Assembly (NCBI GenBank): GCA_964489835.1 | Contig: CAZBBC010000015.1 | Span: 1 to 59,805, forward strand | Length of the DNA: 59,805 nucleotides | Direction: 5' to 3' | Source: CAZBBC01 sp964489835 | GTDB taxonomy: Bacteria; Calditrichota; Calditrichia; JAJRVZ01 | Shown here: positions 9,110-19,400 of the stretch, piece after piece | Numbering within the stretch: position 1 is the stretch's first letter | Layout of the letters: each line of letters begins with the position of its first letter | Notes under the pieces: generated by a model | Databases searched by the model: none | The model's input: the letters and a program-made list of their open reading frames with translations, nothing else | What the model was told of the DNA's origin: nothing | Translations under genes and position numbers: made by a program

Positions 9110-9188
9110 GTGTCCGGTTTAAAAAAATGATTCAATTAAGGATTTATAAAACTCATCCCCAAACCTGTGTCTAAGCCGCATCTTTGAC

Positions 9189-9250
9189 CTTCTCTTGAAA
9201 AGAGAAGGGGCTCCCTAAAGTCCCTCTCTTTCCAAGAGAGGGATTTAGGG
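9189..9250. repeat. Two palindromes in the pyrG 3' spacer
   Basis: CTTCTCTT (9189-9196) pairs with AAGAGAAG (9200-9207). A longer imperfect palindrome follows: 9213-9230 pairs with 9234-9250 around TCC with one unpaired base. A third perfect hairpin, GTCCCGAT paired with ATCGGGAC, is at 9311-9328. They look like dispersed repeats; a role in pyrG 3' end formation is possible, but there is no T run. Confidence 0.55.
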
Positions 9251-9378
9251 TGAGTTCTTTAAATCAAGTCTCTATGTTTATTTAGTCTCTAATCCATTTG
9301 ATATTTATTTGTCCCGATTCATCGGGACGCTATGAATTGATCAGATTTACATTTTAAATTATATCCCTTGAGAATAAA

Positions 9379-10338
9379 ATGTCGGATAAATATCTATTAA
9401 TCTATAAAACGGATACCAATGTATCCGGAGTGGATTTTGATCTGTTACAATTGCAGGAGATTGATATAATCTATGCTACGGATAAAAAGACTATGATTGA
9501 AATGATGCGTGAAACGGAAGCAGGAGCTGTCGTAGCATTTTATGAATCAGAAGATAGAAATACTATCGATTTTTTAAGATATATTATGCGTCAACATCCG
9601 AATACCCAGCGTATATATTTGACTCACGAGCTAAATAAGGAACTGATTGAAAATGTTATTAACAAAGCGCATGTTAACTATTTACTTACATTGCCACTGG
9701 AATTAAAGACATTGGAAAGTGTGATAATAAAAGCGTTTAAAAGATATCAGTTTTTAACACAACCATCACGAAGATTACACGACCTGACTGGAATGACAGC
9801 GCAACTACTGGAGAATGTCAATAAATATCGTGATGAGGCCAGCACAGATGCACTGACGAATTTATTTAACCGCCGCTCGTTTGACAAGATTCTCCAAAAA
9901 GCGGTTACTCTCTTTAATGAGCACCAACTTCCGTTTTCATTAATTATGATAGATTTGGATAATTTCAAACAATTGAATGATACCTATGGGCACTCGGCAG
10001 GTGATGAGGTATTGCGGTTTTTTGGACAAATTTTACAAAAAAATATGCGTCAGGAGGATTTTGCCTTTCGGTATGGTGGTGAGGAGTTCGCCTTAATAGC
10101 TAGTGGAGATATTGCTCAAAATATTAAAATGTTTGTTAATCGTATTCGTGTGGAATTCAAAAACACACAAATTAAATTCGAGGGACGGGTAATTTCGGTT
10201 ACCTTTAGCGCAGGAATCGCCTCTATGAGTAAAGATCTTTCACAGAATGATTTAATTAAAGCAGCTGATGCCGCCCTCTATGATGCAAAAAGTCAGGGTA
10301 AAGATCAGATTGTAATTTATGAGAAAAATATGTTATGA
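9379..10338 (+). CDS. Diguanylate cyclase with receiver-like N-terminal domain
   Basis: A GGDEF protein that should make cyclic di-GMP from two GTP. The N-terminal domain (about 1-120) has the length and pattern of a response-regulator fold but no clear phospho-acceptor Asp, so it may be a pseudo-receiver. A linker (120-155) leads to the GGDEF domain (about 155-317): DALTNLFNRRSF at its start, DLDNFKQLND with the metal-binding Asp, and the active-site loop RYGGEEF. RQED sits five residues before GGEEF and fits the RxxD inhibitory I-site, so product inhibition is expected. There is no membrane segment. It stands alone between two spacers. Confidence 0.93.
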   Translation: MSDKYLLIYKTDTNVSGVDFDLLQLQEIDIIYATDKKTMIEMMRETEAGAVVAFYESEDRNTIDFLRYIMRQHPNTQRIYLTHELNKELIENVINKAHVNYLLTLPLELKTLESVIIKAFKRYQFLTQPSRRLHDLTGMTAQLLENVNKYRDEASTDALTNLFNRRSFDKILQKAVTLFNEHQLPFSLIMIDLDNFKQLNDTYGHSAGDEVLRFFGQILQKNMRQEDFAFRYGGEEFALIASGDIAQNIKMFVNRIRVEFKNTQIKFEGRVISVTFSAGIASMSKDLSQNDLIKAADAALYDAKSQGKDQIVIYEKNML

Positions 10339-10367
10339 GAAATTGATTGTTCTGATTATTTTCCTGT

Positions 10368-10676
10368 TTAATTATTTTGAATAAACCAAATAAAAATTCC
10401 CCAGTCTTCAATATATGAAGCGCAATTATTTTTTCTAATATTTCTAATTTTTTCGTGATAATTAGTCGAAAATAGTAATTCAGGATATTGCACAGGTCTT
10501 ATTCCAAAATAATTTAATAAACAGTATTATAAGAATACTGCTTGCATCATCCGTTTAGATTGCGATACAGGTGCCAAATAATTATCTATAAATAAAATAT
10601 ATTATCCCTGGCAGAGTTTATTATCAATCCCTTTGTCCTTGCAACCAGGCGCTGTTATAAAAATCTTTTTAGTCAT
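10368..10676 (-). pseudogene. Possible decayed gene of unknown family
   Basis: On the minus strand a single frame runs 103 codons from ATG (complement of 10674-10676) to a stop at 10368-10370, interrupted by two in-frame TAA codons after residues 24 and 48. The last third is protein-like (YFGIRPVQYPELLF and SYIEDWGIFIWF), with tryptophan and proline use unusual for random AT-rich DNA. I cannot name the family. It may be a relic or chance; the remainder of this 400-base spacer shows nothing else. Confidence 0.25.
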
Positions 10677-10738
10677 CTTATTTACGCAATAGGTAAAAAT
10701 TACTTGTTAAAGATTTGATGAAACGATAATTTTATCAT

Positions 10739-11653
10739 ATGGATGAGAAAATCAAACAGGTTTCCATCTGGTCTTCCTTTGAAAATCTGGTAGAGGAAGC
10801 GGAAGATAAATTCTTCAATCATAACTATGACGTTGCTGTTAAGATGTGGGCAGACTATGCTCAGGTTACCGGTGCGCCCAACTGGCAACAGGCGGCTGAG
10901 GATATGAAGAAACTGATTTCTGATTATCTATCTGCCCAACTTTCTGAACCACAACAATATTTTCAGGCCTGGCTCGGTCTCCGTCGTCAAATGAATGAGA
11001 ATAAGCTCAGCTCTTATGCATATCATATGATGCAACGATTGTACGCAAAAATATTTCTGGCAACTAAACAGACGGTATCATTTGATATCGCAACCGGTGT
11101 CTTTTGTTTTATTGAAAAAAGGTATGAGACAGCTCAGGAGAATTTAAGTGTTGTACTGAACCAGCAACCGGATAATCTCCTGGCAAGAATATTTTTGAGC
11201 AAATGTCACTTTATCCAGAACAATGAAGAAAAAGGTGCGGCATATCTTTCACAAGTCGTGTTTCTGGGGGGCAATGAAATTCTCTCTGAAGATATTGGTG
11301 CTACACAAATAAGAAATCTATATGGGCGCTTGCGGTCAATCCATGGAAAAGGGGAAGTAGGTGTCTGGTTAGTACCATTCGAAGCCTGGTATCGTAATTG
11401 GCTGATTTGGATCGAGGACACTTCCTTTTTCCAAGTGATGCAGCAGAAGGAAAGAAATGAGCGAATTCTTCAGGTTAAATATTATGCATCAGAGAAATAT
11501 CGTCATTTTGTAAGATGTCTTTATATCGCTGAATATGTGCGGGAATTTTTACCAAAAGAAAAAGGAATTATCTGGGAACAGGAAGCTTATATGGAAAAAC
11601 TGGATGCAAATCTGTTCCAAAGATATCGTAAGAAGAGAAAACCGATTGTTTAG
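10739..11653 (+). CDS. TPR-like protein of unknown function
   Basis: A 304-residue soluble protein with no signal peptide or membrane helix. The middle contains helical pairs resembling tetratricopeptide repeats, such as FCFIEKRYETAQENLSVVL followed by QPDNLLARIFLSKC (about 122-155), and the N-terminal NHNYDVAVKMWADYAQ (about 22-37) has the same helical character. The C-terminal 100 residues are rich in aromatic and basic residues and end in a basic tail (RKKRKPIV). No enzymatic motif is seen. It ends 33 bases before the HAD phosphatase gene, so the two are probably co-transcribed. A scaffold role is only inferred. Confidence 0.75.
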   Translation: MDEKIKQVSIWSSFENLVEEAEDKFFNHNYDVAVKMWADYAQVTGAPNWQQAAEDMKKLISDYLSAQLSEPQQYFQAWLGLRRQMNENKLSSYAYHMMQRLYAKIFLATKQTVSFDIATGVFCFIEKRYETAQENLSVVLNQQPDNLLARIFLSKCHFIQNNEEKGAAYLSQVVFLGGNEILSEDIGATQIRNLYGRLRSIHGKGEVGVWLVPFEAWYRNWLIWIEDTSFFQVMQQKERNERILQVKYYASEKYRHFVRCLYIAEYVREFLPKEKGIIWEQEAYMEKLDANLFQRYRKKRKPIV

Positions 11654-11686
11654 AAAATAAGAACAAAGTAATAGAAAGGATCTTTT

Positions 11687-12337
11687 TTGAAATATCAGGG
11701 GGTCTTGTTTGATCTGGACGGTGTCCTATTAAAAAGTATGGAACAACATCTGGAGGCATGGCAACATGCCTTCAGTCGTTATAAAGCCACTGTTAAAGAG
11801 AAAGATTTTTATCATCTGGAAGGACGCGGTGTAAAATCGGTGGTTGAGATGTTAACCGACAAGTACGGTATTGATAAAGGTCAAAGACAGATAATAATGG
11901 ATGAGAAGATCAAATACTACAATTCCATATTTAAAGCGGAATTTTATGATGGTCTTTATTCTCTTTTAGATACTCTTCTCAGAAGGGGTATTAAGCTGGG
12001 AGTGGTTACCGGGGGACAGCGTATCCGGGTGACGGCAATAATAAACGAATTTTTTGATGGTTATTTTTCAGCAATTGTTACTTCCGATGATGTTGAAAAT
12101 ACAAAACCTTTTCCTGAACCTTACCTGAAAGGTGCAAAACTGTTAGGTTTAAAAACAAATCAATGTATGGTTATCGAAAATGCCCCAATGGGAATAAAAG
12201 CAGCAAAAAATGCCGGAATCACTGTAATAGCTATTACCACTACACTGGAAAAAGAAAATTTAATAGAAGCAGATTATATTTATCGAAATTTTGGTGAAGT
12301 GGAAGAACATTTTCTTAAATATGTATTTCCGTTATAG
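11687..12337 (+). CDS. HAD-superfamily phosphatase (phosphoglycolate phosphatase / beta-phosphoglucomutase group)
   Basis: A 216-residue subclass IA HAD hydrolase. Motif I FDLDGVL holds the nucleophile Asp9 and acid/base Asp11. A helical cap (about 15-85) follows. Motif II is VVTGG near residue 107, where the usual Ser/Thr is Thr. Motif III is the Lys of NTKPFPEPYL, and motif IV is VIENAPMGIKAAKNAG, with Glu and Asn where Asp and Asp/Ser are more usual (VEDSxxG). The changed motif IV means metal binding may differ from the norm. TTG 11687 is preceded by AAAGGA at 11675-11680. Substrate cannot be assigned. Confidence 0.88.
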   Translation: MKYQGVLFDLDGVLLKSMEQHLEAWQHAFSRYKATVKEKDFYHLEGRGVKSVVEMLTDKYGIDKGQRQIIMDEKIKYYNSIFKAEFYDGLYSLLDTLLRRGIKLGVVTGGQRIRVTAIINEFFDGYFSAIVTSDDVENTKPFPEPYLKGAKLLGLKTNQCMVIENAPMGIKAAKNAGITVIAITTTLEKENLIEADYIYRNFGEVEEHFLKYVFPL

Positions 12338-12441
12338 ATCAGTAACATTTTTACATACACTTTTTCTGATCATACAAAAATCTGTACGGTGTCCCAGTAT
12401 TACGCCGGGCAATTACTTTTTTTATTCATAGTATCCCAGAT

Positions 12442-12933
12442 TTATGGTTTTTTAGGGTATTCAAAAAATTTAAAGGTTGCACATTTCTCGGAAATTTCCT
12501 GCCAGGAAGCGATATTCAATTCTACACCATATATTCCACATGTAGGGATATTCCCAACGCGGTGATTGGCGACTAAATTAGCAAAAGTAGTGATACCGGG
12601 ATTATGGCCGACCAGTATCGCACTCACTACAGAGGGATTTATAGTTCTCACGACATCAAATAATATCTCACTACCCGCTTCATAGATCAGATCATTATAA
12701 TTGATCCGGTGGTAAGGCAAAGATAGATTTTCGGCAATAATTCTGGCTGTCATTGCTGCCCGGTTTGCGGGACTGGATAATATCAGATCGGGTATGATAT
12801 TTTTAGACTGTAATAATTGGCCCATGGCAGGGGCATCCTGCTTTCCACGTTTATTCAACGGTCTTTCAAAATCATCCAGCTCCGGATATTTCCAACTTGA
12901 TTTAGCATGACGAAGCAAATAAAGTGTTTTCAT
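12442..12933 (-). CDS. sixA: Phosphohistidine phosphatase SixA-like
   Basis: A 163-residue histidine phosphatase of branch 1. The catalytic RHG-type motif appears as LLRHAKSSW with Arg8 and His9, the phospho-accepting His. A second Arg lies in SSPANRAAMTARII, and the second catalytic His is in LVGHNPG. SixA removes phosphate from histidines of phosphotransfer proteins in E. coli; the substrate here is unknown. It is convergent with the HAD gene and lies alone on the minus strand. Confidence 0.88.
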   Translation of the reverse strand: MKTLYLLRHAKSSWKYPELDDFERPLNKRGKQDAPAMGQLLQSKNIIPDLILSSPANRAAMTARIIAENLSLPYHRINYNDLIYEAGSEILFDVVRTINPSVVSAILVGHNPGITTFANLVANHRVGNIPTCGIYGVELNIASWQEISEKCATFKFFEYPKKP

Positions 12934-13168
12934 AATTTCCTTGGCGTTTTATATGATATTATATTTTTTCTTCGTTATCTTTATATGCTTCATGGTTAAT
13001 TAAATTTTTTGTTTAAAACCTTGGTTTGCGTAGTGATTTAAAAATATCAAAATGTATTTTGAATTGCAATGAGTAAACCTTAATAAATAATGGTGTATCA
13101 GCGGGGCTGACTATTCAGATATGCAAGCATATAAAAAATGATGGTAATTATTTAGAAAGGAATATACA

Positions 13169-13312
13169 ATGAGTGATGATAACGCGCTGATATTTACACC
13201 AGATATTAGTGGTTTTACCCGTTTTGTTAATGAAACCGAAATACAGCATAGTCAGCATATCATTGAAAAATTGCTTGAAGTAATCTTAAAAGGTTTTATG
13301 AGGATCTATTAA
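13169..13312 (+). pseudogene. DUF2652-like gene fragment
   Basis: A 47-residue frame with ATG 13169 preceded by GAAAGGA, ending at TAA 13310-13312. It reads FTPDISGFTRFVNETEIQHSQ then HIIEKLLEVI, which matches the conserved beginning of DUF2652 proteins (cyclase-related domain, usually about 190 or more residues). Matching stops there, and nine residues, LKGFMRIY-like, precede the stop. The rest of the domain is missing, so the product cannot fold. It is probably a deletion remnant. Confidence 0.65.
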
Positions 13313-13348
13313 AAAAATATCTGTAACTCAAATTTATAGAAGGGTATG

Positions 13349-15049
13349 ATGAAAAAAAAGTACTGTTACCAATTAGTCGGCTTATATTTTTTGTTTGCTG
13401 CCCACCTGTTATGTGCTGAGAATTATTTGCTAAACGGCGGGCAAAAATCTACGATTCAATATAAATTAATTCAGAATATTGAGCCGACAGAGGAGACAGT
13501 AACGGTCACGCTCAGCTATGTCATTCCTCAATCATTTACTTCACCTACTTATATTCAACAAGTCTCTGATTTTAATATCTATTTTAATCTTGAACCCCAG
13601 AAAAAAAAGGAATGGGCAGATAAACGAGGGAATAAAATTGTAGACTATACCTGGGAAAATCCGAAAAATCCCTTTCGGGTGGAAATATCATTTATGTCTG
13701 AGAATTCTGTTTCACTAAAACCGATAAATATACAATCGTCATTTCCGGTGGCTACGTTGGCTGGAAAATTTACACCTTATCTTTCTTCCTCTGAACAAGT
13801 TCCGGTTGATCACATGGAAATAAAACGTAAATCAAAAGAAATTGTTCAGGGGGCGAGAACCCAATTTGATGCGGTACAAAGAATCTTATCCTGGGTAATC
13901 GATCATATGAAATATGTTTTAATCCCAAAAGAATATGGCGCTTTATTTTCTTTACATTCAGGTAAAGGTAATTGTCAGAACTATTCTCATCTCAGCGCCG
14001 CTCTCATGCGTGCCCAGGGAATACCTGTCAGAATAGTCAATGGTATGACACTCAAAGAACCCTATGAGGTAAAAGTGGGGGATCAAATTCTCAGTTTAAA
14101 TATGGCTCAGGGTCGTCATTCCTGGATAGAGGTTTATTTCCCTGACCTGGGATGGATGCCATTTGATCCTCAGCAGAGTGAACTGTTTGTCAGCAATCGA
14201 TTTATAAGGGGAGAAGTGGGCATTGATAATAATGAAACCATCTACGATGGGCTTGTTCGCTGGACCCGTAAAAAAGGATCACAGGCATTAATCTCCTTCC
14301 AGGAAAGTGTAGAGGCAGACTTCAAGAGAGATGAGAGTGATATTAAGGGAAGTAAACAAAATTTTGGGCCACAAAAACTGCTGCTGATGCCGTTCGTAGA
14401 AGCAACATATAGTCCACCAGCGATCCCATCCGAAAAGAAAACGCCAATTTATGATCCTACCCAATTAGGAAATCTTGTTTTTAATCAGACTTTTATTTAC
14501 GGCAATCTTGAATTTCCCGAGGGAATAAATTTTGCATTTAGCAGGATTGCAAAGACAGGGAAAGATAAAAATATTCTGGAATTGCAGAAAAATTTTCTGG
14601 TTGAAACAGCAGAATATGTAACCGGTAAATCAGATTATGCCCAGATGTTTATCATTGATAAGCCGATTCGATTACATCAGGTCGGGCTCGCTCTTCATAA
14701 ATTCGGAGGAGAAGGAGTCCTGCATATTGAACTGCGTGAAGATCAACAGGGAAAACCAGGCAAAGTTGCCGCTATTAGCCAACCACTGGATTTAGGTCAG
14801 CTTCCCTCAAAAATGGGTTACTTTTGGGTAGATTTTGACTTTTCTTCACAGCAATTATTATTAACACCGGACAGATATTGGATTACGCTTGAATATAAAG
14901 GAAGTCCCATTATAAACTGGTTCTATAGTTATGGCAAACCGGTGGGGCCCATTGAAGGCACGCAGATGAAATTAAAAAATGACCATGAGTGGAGCCGCAC
15001 TATGGGTTATGAATTTAATTATCGAATCACCGGATTGACAATAAAGTAA
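13349..15049 (+). CDS. Secreted transglutaminase-like protein
   Basis: An exported protein of about 566 residues with a signal peptide ending near LLCAEN. The transglutaminase-like core lies at about residues 165-290. Numbered from ATG 13346, the papain-type triad is visible: Cys210 in GKGNCQNYSHL, His258 in GRHSWIEVYF and Asp274 in MPFDPQ. Bacterial members act as proteases, amidases or cross-linkers. The N-terminal part resembles the beta-rich domain that precedes such cores; the C-terminal 180 residues form another beta-rich region without a recognised family, perhaps a carbohydrate-binding type. ATG 13349 is seven bases after AGAAGGG, so it is preferred over 13346. Target unknown. Confidence 0.87.
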   Translation: MKKKYCYQLVGLYFLFAAHLLCAENYLLNGGQKSTIQYKLIQNIEPTEETVTVTLSYVIPQSFTSPTYIQQVSDFNIYFNLEPQKKKEWADKRGNKIVDYTWENPKNPFRVEISFMSENSVSLKPINIQSSFPVATLAGKFTPYLSSSEQVPVDHMEIKRKSKEIVQGARTQFDAVQRILSWVIDHMKYVLIPKEYGALFSLHSGKGNCQNYSHLSAALMRAQGIPVRIVNGMTLKEPYEVKVGDQILSLNMAQGRHSWIEVYFPDLGWMPFDPQQSELFVSNRFIRGEVGIDNNETIYDGLVRWTRKKGSQALISFQESVEADFKRDESDIKGSKQNFGPQKLLLMPFVEATYSPPAIPSEKKTPIYDPTQLGNLVFNQTFIYGNLEFPEGINFAFSRIAKTGKDKNILELQKNFLVETAEYVTGKSDYAQMFIIDKPIRLHQVGLALHKFGGEGVLHIELREDQQGKPGKVAAISQPLDLGQLPSKMGYFWVDFDFSSQQLLLTPDRYWITLEYKGSPIINWFYSYGKPVGPIEGTQMKLKNDHEWSRTMGYEFNYRITGLTIK

Positions 15050-15150
15050 AATCGTCGCCAGCAGCATGACTCAAGAACATTGCTAAAGTAACAAAGTTCT
15101 TGGTGATAATGGCATCATGGGAGATAAATTTCTATATAATCCGAGATCTC

Positions 15151-15705
15151 TCAATTGGATCTTTTCCAGTTTCTGTATTCGTCAATCAGGGGATATGTCG
15201 TCTCATCATAGACTGTTTGAATTATTTTGAAATATATTTTTTTCTGATCTTTTGGCCAGACTAGGAGAACATTTTGATCGCTACGATGCGATTTACCATC
15301 GGTCTCAATTTTTTCCTCCGGTGATATTTCAAGCAAGATAAATCGTTCATTATTCTTCACCTTTAACTCATTCTCATTTATTTTTAATTTTTCAAAAATT
15401 CCTGAAAAATGCGCATTTAGAGAGCCATCCTTTTCGAACAACTGCCGCTCTTTTACATAAATTCCATCTTCAACCTGATCGAGTAAAAATGCCTCATCCT
15501 TATAGAGTTTTATCAACTCTTTAAATTCTTTTGAACGTTTATCTGCGTCTTCTTCAGAACTGCGGATATCCGTGTAAGCAACAGTGACTTTGCCAATATT
15601 AAAATCATCAGAAAATTCAATACTGTAATGGATGATGCGGAAGGTAAGGCAACCACTCATCGTAATAATAAGCACTATTGAAAAAAATATTTTAAAGATT
15701 TTCAT
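15151..15705 (-). CDS. Lipoprotein of unknown function
   Basis: A 184-residue protein beginning with a lipoprotein signal: a basic start, the hydrophobic stretch IFFSIVLIITM, then lipobox MSGC with Cys19. The mature part is charged and alternates predicted strands and helices; no family is recognised. Its ATG overlaps the TGA of the upstream decayed lipoprotein gene in an ATGA arrangement, so the two were once a translationally coupled pair. Loss of the partner may have affected its translation. Location is probably the periplasmic side of the outer membrane. Confidence 0.75.
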   Translation of the reverse strand: MKIFKIFFSIVLIITMSGCLTFRIIHYSIEFSDDFNIGKVTVAYTDIRSSEEDADKRSKEFKELIKLYKDEAFLLDQVEDGIYVKERQLFEKDGSLNAHFSGIFEKLKINENELKVKNNERFILLEISPEEKIETDGKSHRSDQNVLLVWPKDQKKIYFKIIQTVYDETTYPLIDEYRNWKRSN

Positions 15706-15992
15706 TGGTCACCTCTTTTGTATTTAAAATAAAAAACTTCGTAATTCACTACCTGCATAAACCAGTGCATCTCCGGCAAATCGATTTGATAAATATCTGC
15801 TTTTTCGACATTATGTCCAAACAAACAACCATTGTTTGTCATAGCCAGTCCTGATAATTCCTGTAATTTATTCGGTAATTTAATTGTTTCTCGTATTTCC
15901 TGATCGAATACCTATGAATCGATGGTGGTTTGCTGATCGGGGACTTGAGTTGAGCACCCGATAATGAACAATAGCGGAATCACCCATTTCAT
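15702..15992 (-). pseudogene. Decayed SdiA-regulated-like lipoprotein gene
   Basis: A minus-strand frame starts at ATG (complement of 15990-15992) after a strong GGAAGGGA site. It codes MKWVIPLLFIIGCSTQ, a lipoprotein signal with lipobox Cys, then an in-frame TAG at codon 27. The frame continues with KLPNKLQELSGLAMT and GHNVEKADIYQID, which resembles the start of SdiA-regulated-type propellers. Most of the expected length (about 250 or more residues) is absent. Near the end another frame reads GDALVYAGSELRSFLF before a stop, suggesting that the true C-terminus is joined out of frame. Both a nonsense mutation and a deletion are inferred. Confidence 0.6.
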
Positions 15993-16106
15993 AGAATCCC
16001 TTCCCATAGATAATAATGGAGCTACCACATGTATCCAAAAATGTATAGAATTCCCGGTCATGATGCAAATAGGATGATCCTTTAAAGGTATACAGGTGAT
16101 TTTCAA

Positions 16107-16415
16107 TAGAGAGTTAGTTAAAAAGTGAAACTATAATATCTTTTACTCCGTAAAATATGGACATAACATCAATAATTACATGAGATTGCTTTCCGCCCCG
16201 GGGGGATCAGCTGCGGCTGATATCCCGCCGCATCGTTGACCCCATTTTACGGGGCAGGCGGGCAGGCTACTCATTCGTCGTGACTCGCAATGACTATTAT
16301 GTGGCTATCATTGCGAGCGATAGCGTCCGCCACTATTTTTTAGTCTCAATTCGATTTTTTTATTATTTTTATGAAAATAACTGGTCATTATATGCCTTTA
16401 CCGGATTAAGAAGAG
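16107..16415. repeat. Repeat-bearing spacer before the sensor kinase gene
   Basis: No gene is seen in these 309 bases. They contain GC-rich dispersed repeats. CCCCATTTTACGGGG (about 16240-16254) forms a hairpin and is followed by AGGCGGGCAGGC, which recurs at about 40700. TCGCAATGAC (about 16284) and ATTGCGAGCG (about 16309) form another inverted pair. The short frame across them is not a credible gene. Confidence 0.5.
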
Positions 16416-19400
16416 ATGAATATTCAGAAAAGACATATGAAAAGGTTTGGCTGTTTTCTCGGACTAATACTCCTTGCTTTACCAATAACAATCTTTGCCC
16501 AAAGCAAATCAGTTCGTTTTGAACACCTGGTTTTTGAAAAAGGTATTCCACATAATTATATCTATGCTATTATTCAGGATCATTATGGATTTATGTGGTT
16601 TGGCACGCTCTATGGTTTAATAAAATATGATGGTATTCAGTACCGGGAATATACAAATGATCCCGAGGATCCGCACTCGATTTCTTCAGATGAAACCATC
16701 TCAATTTATGAAGATAGTAAAAACAATATCTGGGTTGGGACCATCGGTGGTGGATTAAACAGATTTAATCGGGATACCGAAAAATTTACGAAGTTTTATC
16801 ATGTTCCTAGTGATTCTACTGGTCTGAGTGATAACAATGTTTGGTGTATACAGGAGGATAACGACGGGAATATCTGGGCGGGCACTTCCAATGGTTTAAA
16901 TCGTCTGAAATTTAGCGAAAATGATAATGATGGTCCGGTAAAATTTACCCGATTTCTTTTTAATAAAAATTCACTCCCTGAAGATAAGAATAATTTTATC
17001 CGATCAATATTGTATGACCATGCAGGACGATTATGGGTAGGTATTTTCGGCAAAGGATTGCATCTGTTTAATCAAAACAGCGGGCAGATTATTCGATTAT
17101 CAAAGGATAATGAAAACATCGTTTCAATTTTTGAAGATCATTCACATTCCTTATGGTTGGCCACCTGGGGACAGGGTTTAATCAATGTAGATCTTGGTGA
17201 TGAAGAAGATATCACCAAAGAAACGGTTGAATTTATTACCTATCAAAAGGGACCAGGGAGCACGATCAGTAATTTTACCTGGTCATTAGAGGAAGATAGT
17301 TTTGGTAACTTGTGGATAGGTACCTATTCCGGATTGAATAAATTCGATAGTCAACGAAATAAAATCAACTTGTACAGACATAGTGAATCTGACCCGAGAA
17401 CCCTAAGCAGCAATCAGATTGCATCTCTTTATGAGGATAGATCGGGCGTTTTATGGATTGGCGCTTATCAGGGTGGGATCGATAAATACATACTTCATAC
17501 GAACAAATTCCAGCATTTCAGACATGATCCCTTTAATCCAAACAGTCTGAGTTTAAATAATGTCAGCTCCCTGTTTGAAGATAGTAAAGGTCATCTTTGG
17601 ATTGGAACCCTGGGCGGAGGATTGAACTGCTATTATCCGGAGAATGGTAATTTCACTCATTTCAAGAACAGTCCTGGAGAACCGGGGAAACTTGGCAGCA
17701 ATTATATTTCATCCATAGATGAAGATTCGAATGGCACGTTGTGGGTGAGCACATATAACGGTTTAAATTATTTTGATAGCCATGGAAATCTTAGACAATT
17801 TTTACAGAAATCAGATAAATCGAATGATATCAGTGGATTTATGATAAACACTATTTTTTCAGATCAGAACAGCAATATCTGGATTGGTTCAAGCAAAGAA
17901 GGATTATACAGGCTTGGAAGGGAAAGTATTATCACAGGGGAATATGAACAATACACGTATAATCAGGCAGACTCGAATAGTATTAGTCATGATAATGTGT
18001 TATCAATAACTGAGGATAAAAAGGGTACCATCTGGGTGGGTACCTATGATGGTTTAAATGAAGTCATAATGGATCCGGATGACCCGCAAAGAAAAGTTGT
18101 TCAATTTAAAAGATATAAATTTGATAAAAAGAAGGTTAGAAATATTAGAAACTATAACATATACACGATTTACGAAGATAAAAATCAGGTACTCTGGCTT
18201 GGCACAGGTAGGGGATTAAATAAATTTGAGAGAGATAAAGATAAATTTTCATATTATACTGAAAAAAACGGTCTCCCCAATAATGTTATTAACGGAATAC
18301 TTGAGGATAAAAACGGACATCTCTGGTTAAGTACCAATAAAGGATTGTCCAAATTTGATCCCGTGGGTGAGACATTTAAAAATTTTGATGCTCAGGATGG
18401 ATTACAGAGTAATGTTTTTGGGTTAAATGCCAATTGTATGTTAAAATCCGGTCAATTAGCCTTTGGAGGTATTAATGGATTTAATATATTTGATCCCTCG
18501 GATATTACATCAAATGCATATATACCTGATATTGTAATCACTGATTTTAATATTTACGGGGAGAGTATCCAAAAAAACAGAGATATTCATAACCTGGAAG
18601 AGATTCAGTTATCTTATGAGGAAAACTATATTACGATAGAATATGCTGCCTTGGATTTTACAAATCCTGAAAAAAACCAATACGCCTATAAACTGGAGGG
18701 TTTTAATAGTGATTGGATTTATCCCGGAAATAATAATACTGCCGTATACACAAATTTAAATCCCGGTTCGTACACATTTAAAGTCATTGGTTCAAACAAT
18801 GATGGCGTCTGGAATGAACAGGGAGCATCATTAAAAATTTTGATTCTACCGCCATTCTGGGAAACTTTATGGTTTCGACTGTTTTTGATATTACTTATTC
18901 TCCTGGGTTTGTATCTTCTAATCCAGGTCATCAGAGATCGTGAGAAAAGAAACAGTGCGATAAAGGAAAAGATGACAGAATTACGGATGCAGGCTCTCAG
19001 AGCAAAAATGAATCCACATTTTATATTTAATACGATCAACTCGATTCAATATTTTCTGACCAGTAATGAGAAAAGAACAGCCCTTGAATATTTATCAAAA
19101 TTTGCCAGGCTGATGCGATTAACTCTGGAATTTTCCGACAAAACCTCAATTTCAATATCGGAAGAATTGGAATCACTGAGGCTTTATTTGGATTTAGAAA
19201 AACTGCGATTCGAGAATAAATTCGATTACGAAATTGATGTAGATCCCCAGATTGATACTCCCCGAATAATGATACCCAATATGCTTATCCAGCCCTATGT
19301 TGAAAATGCAGTAAAACATGGCATTCAGAATAATACGGATACGGGATTGGTAAAGATCAGTTTGAAAAAAAGAGATAATGAAATATACTATGTGATTGAG

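Noticed and set aside
16280..16522. 80-codon frame before the sensor kinase gene
   Set aside because: It is built from a dispersed TCGCAATGAC-type repeat and overlaps the kinase start in another frame.
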